Shown here: positions 58,142 through 64,000 of the stretch, one piece after another | Layout of the letters: every line of letters starts with the position of its first letter | Numbering within the stretch: position 1 is the first letter of the stretch | Assembly: GCA_002790095.1 (NCBI GenBank) | Contig: PFUL01000117.1 | Coordinates: 1-64,000 of the forward strand | Source: Elusimicrobia bacterium CG_4_9_14_3_um_filter_62_55 | GTDB taxonomy: Bacteria > Elusimicrobiota > Elusimicrobia > UBA1565 | DNA length: 64,000 bases | Direction: 5' to 3' | Made by a program: the position numbers and the translations under genes | The notes under the pieces: model-generated | Seen by the model: the letters and a program-made list of their open reading frames with translations, nothing else | Told to the model about the DNA's origin: nothing | Databases searched by the model: none

Positions 58142-60026
58142 CGTGATCTCCTTCCGGTGGGCAAGACCCGCCGCCCCAACGCCATTCGAGGGCGGCCTCG
58201 ATTTTCTGAGACCGGTCTCCGGTTCCGTCGAAATCCTCGCGGGACTGCGAGTAGGACGCCGAGAGCTTCCAGCGCTCTCCCAGGAAATAGTCCGCGTTCA
58301 AACCGAATCCCACCAGATTTCCCTTTAGAAAGCGGCGCCCGCGACCCGACTCCTCGGCGCTGTAGACATAGCCGTCGGTTCGCAAATGTCCGTCCAACCA
58401 GCGTTTTCCTGCCGACAAGATTCCGTAATGAGATCGGACCCGCGGGGTCAGCGACAGGGTTCGGGAGAAAACGGCGTCCGACTCCGCGTTCAGATGAACG
58501 AAACGATAGGACAAGCCCAAATACACCGGGTTCTTCATCAAAATCGCAGACGCTTCGGGGACGATCAGAAACTGCTTCCCGCGCCCGCCGGCCCGAGCGG
58601 ACAGCCGGGTCGCACGGCCGTCGAGACCCAGACGGAGTCGATCGAACGCTTTCCACTTCGCGTTGCCGGCGATCTCATCGGTGACGATTCCGGCGACAAG
58701 CGCAGAGGCAGAGGTCCGCCACAACCGGCGTCCCCAGGCGTCCAGCGTGAACGACCAACGATCGTTGGGATCCCAGGACCCAAACGCGCCGGGCGAAAAC
58801 GCGGAAAAGTCGTCGGAAATTCGAAGGTCCGCGTCGACGCCCGCCGTCCACCGACGCCGCTCCCGGGCCAAAGAACCCCACAACCCGGTCACCATCCCTT
58901 TTGCCGCGCCGCTCTTTCGGCGGTAACGACCCGACGCCGCTTCCGCGCGCGCGCGCCAATGGGGACGCGGCAAACCCCGGTAGGTCAAACCCTCCTCGAA
59001 GTAATCGGAACTCTGAGAGTCGTTCCACCGGAGAACGGGGCCGATCCAATGGGAGCCTTCCTCACGTACGTCGTGAAGCGCCTCGTGCGTCGAGCGCTCG
59101 TAATTAGGATGTCGCGAAGCCGACGACAGGAAAACTTCGGCGCATCCCCAACACTTTTGCCGGCGCAGCAAATCCCCCATAAGATAGGGGAACGCTGGCT
59201 CTTCCGGAACGGCGGCCATGCTCTCGCGCAAGTGCGCTTCGAGTTCCACGTCCGCGTCCACGGCTCTCAGCCGCGACGCCTCGAGCCGCCGCCACTGGTT
59301 GGTCATCACCGGAAATCCCTCGCGGAGCAGACGCAGCGGTTCCCGTGCCGCGTCCGGATACCCCCCGTCGATCATGCGCCCGGCCCAATCGGAGAGAACG
59401 GCGCCTTCGCGCGGGTTCGCACGGTACAGACGCGCGTAATCGCCGTCGAAGGCATCCTCCCAACCGAGACGAGCACGGAGTCTTAGATGCAGCAATGATT
59501 CCTCGACGCCCCGCGGTTCGCCCATATCCTCCAACGCCGACTTCGCCCAGCGTCGGGCCTCGAGGGTCTTCCCCCGCCGGGAAGCGAGGTCCGAAAGATG
59601 CGCGGTGACCGCAGGCGACCCGTCGATCTCACGAGCTTTCAAGAAAGCCTTCTCCGCGACGGCGAACTCCCCCGCCGCCGCCGACTGGCGTCCCAGTTCC
59701 ATCAACAGTCCGGGGTCGTCGGCCCGGGTTTCGAGAAGCTTCTGGTATAGCCGCATCGCCGAAGCGTGATTGAGCCGCGAACCGAGGATACGGGCCAGGC
59801 GCAGCGTCCAGGAGCCGTCATCGATGTCCTTGGCCATCTGTTCGCGCACCCACCGCTCCGCTTCTTCAAGACGCCGCTCCAAAATTAAAAGGTCGGCGAG
59901 GGACAGGGCCCGCTTGCGCTGCGCCTCTCCGAGACCGGCCGCCGTCCCGCTGCGAACCGGCGCGACCCCCGCCGCCCGGACGGACGCCGGAAATACCGCC
60001 AGACTCAACGCGAGCGCGAGCCTCAC
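58134..60026 (-). CDS. PelB-like outer-membrane protein: TPR region plus C-terminal beta-barrel
   Basis: A 630-residue exported protein (signal peptide LALALSLAVFPASVRAA). Residues ~40-310 are TPR-like helices (ERRLEEAERWVREQM, LLMELGRQSAAAGEFAVAEKAF). About 330-620 are amphipathic beta strands (WTAGVDADLRISDDF, WSFTLDAWGRRLW, PVYLGLSYRFVHLN, WKLSASYSQSREDF) ending LEWRWGGG. Pseudomonas PelB is a ~1190-residue TPR plus 16-strand porin that exports Pel. Here the long TPR array is split off into the adjacent gene (4-bp overlap), and this one carries the barrel. Identification is by architecture and position. Confidence 0.75.
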   Translation of the reverse strand: MRLALALSLAVFPASVRAAGVAPVRSGTAAGLGEAQRKRALSLADLLILERRLEEAERWVREQMAKDIDDGSWTLRLARILGSRLNHASAMRLYQKLLETRADDPGLLMELGRQSAAAGEFAVAEKAFLKAREIDGSPAVTAHLSDLASRRGKTLEARRWAKSALEDMGEPRGVEESLLHLRLRARLGWEDAFDGDYARLYRANPREGAVLSDWAGRMIDGGYPDAAREPLRLLREGFPVMTNQWRRLEASRLRAVDADVELEAHLRESMAAVPEEPAFPYLMGDLLRRQKCWGCAEVFLSSASRHPNYERSTHEALHDVREEGSHWIGPVLRWNDSQSSDYFEEGLTYRGLPRPHWRARAEAASGRYRRKSGAAKGMVTGLWGSLARERRRWTAGVDADLRISDDFSAFSPGAFGSWDPNDRWSFTLDAWGRRLWRTSASALVAGIVTDEIAGNAKWKAFDRLRLGLDGRATRLSARAGGRGKQFLIVPEASAILMKNPVYLGLSYRFVHLNAESDAVFSRTLSLTPRVRSHYGILSAGKRWLDGHLRTDGYVYSAEESGRGRRFLKGNLVGFGLNADYFLGERWKLSASYSQSREDFDGTGDRSQKIEAALEWRWGGGSCPPEGDHDG

Positions 60027-61465
60027 GGACGCACCCCGGCCGCGGCGCCCGCGGCGGCCCCGGTCTGGAAGTGGCGCTGAAGGATGCGGATCGCCTTATC
60101 GCGTTCGCCGAGTTTTTCCAGAAGGGAGACGAGCTTGTCCATCGCGACCTTGTCGTCGGGAAACAGCGCGATCTGGGATTCAAAGCTCGCGGCGGCGGCG
60201 CGCGTGTCTCCGAGCTGCTGCTGGACGTAAGCGAAAGAGGGGCGAAGCGAGCGGTCCTTCGGCGATTGGGAGAGCAGGATTTGATAATGCTCGACGCAGT
60301 CGGCGAAGCGTTCCTCGTCGCGAAGAAAGGACACCAAAGACCGGCGGCTTTTCTGATCGCCGGGAACGGTGCGCACGCGCTGCTCCAAAGCCGCGATCGC
60401 CTTTTCGACGCGCCCCGATAGGCGATATTCGTAGACCAGCATGTCCGACGCCTTTCGGTCCTCGGGGAACTGACGCAAATAAGCTTCCAGTTTCCCGGCC
60501 GCCTTCGCATGCCGTTCGTTATCCGCATAGGCGTAAATCAGATCCCACCAGCGGTCCCGTTCGCGGGGCCGGCGCTCGAGGACGGCCTCCAACTCGGCCG
60601 CACCTTCGTCCACGCGCCCGAGCTTGAGCAGGGCGGCCCCGAGCTCGCGGCGCCAGGCGATCTCGGCGGGTTCGATTTTCTTGAGCGACGCGTAATCCGC
60701 CGCCGCCTTCTCCCATTCGGAGTGTTCGGTTCGAATCGCCGCGCGGTCCGCCAGATAACCGACGGTTTCCGGCGCGAACTTCAGGCCGGCGTCCAATTCG
60801 GCCAGCGCCGAAGCGTCTTCCCGACGCAGCCGGTAGACGCGCACGATCAGACGCCGCACATGTTCGTCTCGGGGATCCCGCTTTAAATTCTCCCGCAGGA
60901 GCGCGAGGGCCGCCTCGAGTTCTCCGCGCGCCAGCATCAGACGCAGCAGTTGGTCCCGACTGTCGGCGTCGTCCTCGTCCAAGGAGGCGAGTTCCAGCAG
61001 CGCCCGCTTGGCGGACGGGTCGTCCTGACGCGCCGCCGCTTCCTGGTAGGTCTGAAACAATATCGTCTCCAACTGCCGCCGCGGGACGATCCGCTTCGCG
61101 CGCAAATCCGCCACGAGCCTCCAACGGAACTCATCGGCTCGCTCATCGAGTCCGGTCCGGTTCAGCAGTCCCATGAGCGCCGCACCGCTCTCCGCGTCCC
61201 CCCTGCGATGCTCGTAAAAGGAATTCATCGGGGCGATCGCCTCTTCCGGCCTTCCGGCCGCTTCGTATGCCTCGGCCAGCGCGAGCGTCGCGCCCTTGTG
61301 GTAGGGATTGCGCTCCAGGTAGCTCTCAAAGAAGGCGATCGCCTCCGAACGGTCGCCTTCCTGGCGCAGCATCAGCCCCCGCGTATACTCGCTTGGATAG
61401 AGAATCCACCCCAGAATAAGCGTCCCGGCGAGATACAGCGCGACCTCGAGCTTCGAAAAGATCAT
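60023..61465 (-). CDS. Membrane-anchored TPR protein, detached TPR half of PelB
   Basis: A 480-residue protein with an N-terminal TM anchor (LEVALYLAGTLILGWIL) followed by about ten TPR units (DRSEAIAFFESYLERNPYHKG, RPEEAIAPMNSFYEHRRGD, DERVRRLIVRVYRLRRE-like blocks, GRVDEGAAELEAVLERRP, ERDKAIRILQRHFQTGA). It matches the role of the periplasmic TPR scaffold of PelB, which binds PelA and guides the polymer. ATG 61465 overlaps the stop of the deacetylase gene as ATGA; the longer ORF upstream is meaningless basic sequence. The anchor would hold it in the inner membrane, with the repeats in the periplasm. Confidence 0.75.
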   Translation of the reverse strand: MIFSKLEVALYLAGTLILGWILYPSEYTRGLMLRQEGDRSEAIAFFESYLERNPYHKGATLALAEAYEAAGRPEEAIAPMNSFYEHRRGDAESGAALMGLLNRTGLDERADEFRWRLVADLRAKRIVPRRQLETILFQTYQEAAARQDDPSAKRALLELASLDEDDADSRDQLLRLMLARGELEAALALLRENLKRDPRDEHVRRLIVRVYRLRREDASALAELDAGLKFAPETVGYLADRAAIRTEHSEWEKAAADYASLKKIEPAEIAWRRELGAALLKLGRVDEGAAELEAVLERRPRERDRWWDLIYAYADNERHAKAAGKLEAYLRQFPEDRKASDMLVYEYRLSGRVEKAIAALEQRVRTVPGDQKSRRSLVSFLRDEERFADCVEHYQILLSQSPKDRSLRPSFAYVQQQLGDTRAAAASFESQIALFPDDKVAMDKLVSLLEKLGERDKAIRILQRHFQTGAAAGAAAGVRP

Positions 61466-63525
61466 CCGCGAAGCTCCTCGACGAGCACCGTTCCGGTCGT
61501 GCGGCCGCTTCGGGACGAGGGAAGCACCACGCTCAAAAGTCCCTCGGAGTCCGCGACCGCGTCGCTCTCGTGATCGGGCCCCGTGATCCGGTACGCGCGT
61601 CCCGGTTTGAGCCCGGCGAGCGTGAACGCGGGTTCCCACCAGCCCTCCATCTCGAACCGCACGCCTCCTCCCGCCGCGGACCAATCCTCGACCTCGAAAT
61701 TGGCTCGCTCGAGTCGAAGTCCCGTGGGCGCCTTCGCGCTCAGCGCGATCTCACGCTCCGCGCTTTCATCGAGAGAAACGTAGACGGTCCTCCCCTCGCG
61801 ACGCCAACCCAAGACTCCGCGCGAGGCTTCCATGTCCGGCACGCGCGGCTCGTCGTCGAAGCGTACCGTGCGCAGCGCGGCCCCCCCCGTCAGCTTGAAG
61901 CGGTTTTCCCCGTTCTTTAAAATCCGCATTTCGTAGAAATCGCGCGCCGAACGCACCCAGCGCGTCGTCCGGACGGGAATCAGCGGCTGCGCCAGCGCCC
62001 AGTCGTAGACCGTTTTCAGCGAGCGCATCGCCGCGTATTTTTCGGTGCTGTAGAAATGAACATAGACGCTCACCGGCTTGATGCGGCGCGGGGACCCGCT
62101 TCTTTCGAAAGTCTCGATCACATCCCGGTAGCCGTAGTACCGGGCGGACCACAGGTCCGTGTATTCGTTTTCATTGAAAGACGGGGCGTATATCTGGCGG
62201 GACTCGCCGAGGCTTCGCCCCACCGGAAACAAATAGGCGTAGCTGGGATGCCTGCGGTCGAAACGGCCGCCTCCGCCGTTGATGTTGAGCAGGCCCGCCT
62301 TCTCGGCGAGCGCGACCTGCTCGGGGGTGGGCAGACAGTCCCCCGTCCATTGAAACAGCGAGATGCGCGAGCCTCCGCCGAGGGCTTTCGCTTCGATGAT
62401 GCCGGGGGAACTGACGATTTCCCGGCGGGCGTCCATGCGATAGCGCGGGATGCGCAGCGCGACCTCGCCCGTTCTCCAATTCAACGGATGCGCATAGCCG
62501 TGAGACGCGGGTTCCACATTGGGACGCGAGAGGATTCTGCGGCTGAGGTCGGCCGCCGATTGGGTGCCGTAGAGGGTCAAATCGAAGTAGCCGGCGATCA
62601 GCGAAATCGTAATCGGGGTCGACGGATAGCGCTCGAGAATCTCCGAGAGAAACACCTCGCCGCTGATCTTCCCGCGTCCTGCCTCGCTGCGGTTGAAAAA
62701 GCCGTCTCCATCGATGTGGCTGGAGAAGACTCTCAGTCCGTTGAGCGTCGTCACGTCGGGACGGGGCAGGCCCGACACGCCCATCGCCCGGGCGAGGAAC
62801 TCGAAGGGATCGGTCACCCAGCGGAATTGCGCCGGATCGAGGGCTTCGTTTTTGTAAAGCCAGAACGGCGCCAACGCGACTCCGCCGCGCGGGCCGACCA
62901 CGACGGGATCGCTCGTATTCGGCTCTCCGTACTCCAACGACAGCCTCAGCAAGGCCTCCGAACCGGGCGCCGCGCGCAGAATCGGAACGACTCCGGTTTC
63001 CGACGGATCCGGCTCGCGTTCAAAGCCGATCGCAGGCGAAGCCGAGGCGACCTTGACGGAGAGGGCGTCCACCGTACGCGCGCCGTAGAGGATCACTCCC
63101 AGCGACCGGAACATCCGCCGGCATTCGGCCGACAACCCGGGCGTTTCGCCCTCCGACAGGAAAAGGCCCTCCCGCCCGACGATCGCCACGCGGACGCCGC
63201 GCTCCATCGCCGCTCCCAGCCACCGGCACACCTCACTGGAGTTGGGAAAGGCGTTTTGGCGGTCGGGCCACAGAATCACCCCGCGCACGTCCGCGCGCGC
63301 GGAAAGATCCGGGAGCCCCTTCGTCGCGTCGGTGGGTTCAAGGATCAACCCGAGATGATTCAACGGCATCTCCGCACGCTGATGCAGCGGATGAAAGTAA
63401 AAATCCTTCACGAACCCCGGAATCTGCTCCGGCGTATAGAGGCCCAGCACCGTGCGCGGCGACTCCTCCCAGGCGGCGAACGCGGGAGACGCGGCCAAGA
63501 GCAGCGCGAGGGCCGGCGCGATCAC
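61462..63525 (-). CDS. PelA-like polysaccharide deacetylase
   Basis: A 687-residue exported protein (signal peptide LALLLAASPAFA). The first ~220 residues are alpha/beta, with Rossmann/reductase-like strands (RGVILWPDRQNAFP, VRVAIVGREGLFL). The carbohydrate esterase part has FSSHIDGDGFFNRSE (Asp272, Asp274) and ASHGYAHPLNW (His342, His346), the metal ligands seen in PelA. FNENEYTDLW and VYVHFYSTEKYA follow. A C-terminal beta domain (about 560-687) is likely carbohydrate-binding. It should remove acetyl groups from Pel GalNAc in the periplasm, giving the cationic polymer. In Pseudomonas, hydrolase and deacetylase are one protein; here the hydrolase is a separate overlapping gene. Confidence 0.88.
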   Translation of the reverse strand: MIAPALALLLAASPAFAAWEESPRTVLGLYTPEQIPGFVKDFYFHPLHQRAEMPLNHLGLILEPTDATKGLPDLSARADVRGVILWPDRQNAFPNSSEVCRWLGAAMERGVRVAIVGREGLFLSEGETPGLSAECRRMFRSLGVILYGARTVDALSVKVASASPAIGFEREPDPSETGVVPILRAAPGSEALLRLSLEYGEPNTSDPVVVGPRGGVALAPFWLYKNEALDPAQFRWVTDPFEFLARAMGVSGLPRPDVTTLNGLRVFSSHIDGDGFFNRSEAGRGKISGEVFLSEILERYPSTPITISLIAGYFDLTLYGTQSAADLSRRILSRPNVEPASHGYAHPLNWRTGEVALRIPRYRMDARREIVSSPGIIEAKALGGGSRISLFQWTGDCLPTPEQVALAEKAGLLNINGGGGRFDRRHPSYAYLFPVGRSLGESRQIYAPSFNENEYTDLWSARYYGYRDVIETFERSGSPRRIKPVSVYVHFYSTEKYAAMRSLKTVYDWALAQPLIPVRTTRWVRSARDFYEMRILKNGENRFKLTGGAALRTVRFDDEPRVPDMEASRGVLGWRREGRTVYVSLDESAEREIALSAKAPTGLRLERANFEVEDWSAAGGGVRFEMEGWWEPAFTLAGLKPGRAYRITGPDHESDAVADSEGLLSVVLPSSRSGRTTGTVLVEELRG

Positions 63526-64000
63526 GGATCCACCTCCCCGAGCCGATCAAGCGCCGGCGCGGTCAGATAGACCGCGTAGCCCTTGCGCCGCGAGCGCTTG
63601 ACGGCCCGCTTCACCCGACGCCCGGTCCGGTCGGAAAGACCGGAGTACACGAGATTAAAAACGGGCTTTCCCGTCCTCTTACGGAACGCGTCCAAGGCGT
63701 TTTCCTTCGAGCGGCGGATCTTCGCCGGGGTTTTCGCGCAATGCTTCGCGTCCGGAGAACAATGCGTGTAGAGATCCTCGACGAGAACACCGTCGACCGC
63801 GTCCCCGACGCGCTCCAACAGCGGAAGTCCGTTATTGATCACGATCACGGTTTTGGGAAAGCGCGTGCGCAGCTCCAGGACGAAAGAAACCGCCGCGTCG
63901 ACGCTGCCGGCGAAGCGCGCCGGCGCGCTCGACTCCAGGTACGCGGCGACGTCGATCGTGTCGAGCATCACCCCGTCGTAGCCCTTGGCCAGCGCGTCGG
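63522..64000 (-). CDS. PelA-like endo-alpha-1,4-polygalactosaminidase domain, truncated by the window edge
   Basis: The open frame continues to the right end of the window, so only the C-terminal ~158 residues are seen. GYDGVMLDTIDVAAYLE is the GH114/GH166-type signature around the active-site acidic residues. VLELRTRFPKTVIVINNG and VDGVLVEDLYTHC match the next TIM-barrel strands (with the Glu), and KPVFNLVYSG and RRKGYAVYLTAP close the fold. This domain hydrolyses GalN-rich Pel. It ends 4 bp into the deacetylase gene start (ATGA), so the two halves of classical PelA are made as separate, coupled proteins. Confidence 0.85.
   Translation of the reverse strand, partial: DALAKGYDGVMLDTIDVAAYLESSAPARFAGSVDAAVSFVLELRTRFPKTVIVINNGLPLLERVGDAVDGVLVEDLYTHCSPDAKHCAKTPAKIRRSKENALDAFRKRTGKPVFNLVYSGLSDRTGRRVKRAVKRSRRKGYAVYLTAPALDRLGEVDP

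Overview
This is a 64 kb window of GC-rich (roughly two-thirds G+C) bacterial chromosome. Nearly every base is coding, genes are packed with 1-20 bp overlaps, and many genes lack a Shine-Dalgarno sequence but have a -10-like hexamer 5-8 nt before the start codon, which suggests leaderless mRNAs. Outer-membrane-type proteins, Pel export proteins and many long secreted proteins with Ala/Pro-rich N-termini indicate a Gram-negative-type bacterium. The secreted-protein style reminds me of Elusimicrobiota, but that assignment is from memory and is not proven by anything in the window. No rRNA, ribosomal protein, CRISPR array, transposase or phage gene was seen.

Layout. 1-2894: the 3' part of a Clp-ATPase-derived protein and a VanZ-like protein. 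2916-3177: a TPP riboswitch with no thiamine gene behind it, only a truncated ORF. 3.8-4.6 kb: a strong promoter, a terminator-like hairpin and a frameshifted NYN/PIN-like nuclease gene. 4.6-10.9 kb: tRNA-Leu(CAA), aat (its product transfers Leu from tRNA-Leu), a secreted subtilase, a TPR-TM-Ser/Thr kinase receptor and a PfkB sugar kinase. 10.9-13.1 kb: a shape/cell-wall operon (M23 peptidase, bactofilin, SurA-N-domain anchor). 13.3-14.0 kb: five 41-bp palindrome-containing tandem repeats and an XRE regulator. 14.1-23.5 kb: three consecutive giant secreted proteins sharing an N-terminal module but carrying different C-terminal domains (kinase-like + ADP-ribosyltransferase-like + caspase-like; cysteine-peptidase-like + FHA; tandem HD). 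23.4-28.9 kb: MDR oxidoreductase, alaS, a His/Met-repeat Spy-like protein, an AsmA-like protein and tRNA-Arg(CCG).

29.0-39.6 kb: further secreted or envelope proteins: a low-GC barrel-like protein with HEFGH, a secreted CheR-like methyltransferase fold, a MepA-like endopeptidase, a PGRP-type amidase, a secreted protein ending in an Xre/MbcA/ParS-type domain, and two alpha/beta hydrolases. 39.7-46.1 kb: a polyhydroxyalkanoate (PHA) cluster with two PhaC-like synthases, a reductase, an acyl-CoA synthetase, a PhaE-like fragment, a phasin, a hydrolase and an autoregulated TetR. 46.1-48.6 kb: a membrane protein, glutaminase and a secreted metallopeptidase. 48.7-64.0 kb: one long overlapping operon for a Pel-type exopolysaccharide (PelA hydrolase, PelA deacetylase, split PelB, PelD, PelE, a new HEAT-repeat protein, PelF, PelG, MFS transporter), truncated at the right edge.

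The most unusual content is the array of secreted proteins with normally cytoplasmic or toxin-like domains behind a shared N-terminal module (14.1-23.5 kb, with looser relatives at 3.1, 30.4, 35.8 and 38.1 kb), followed by the rearranged Pel locus with its extra HEAT-repeat component.
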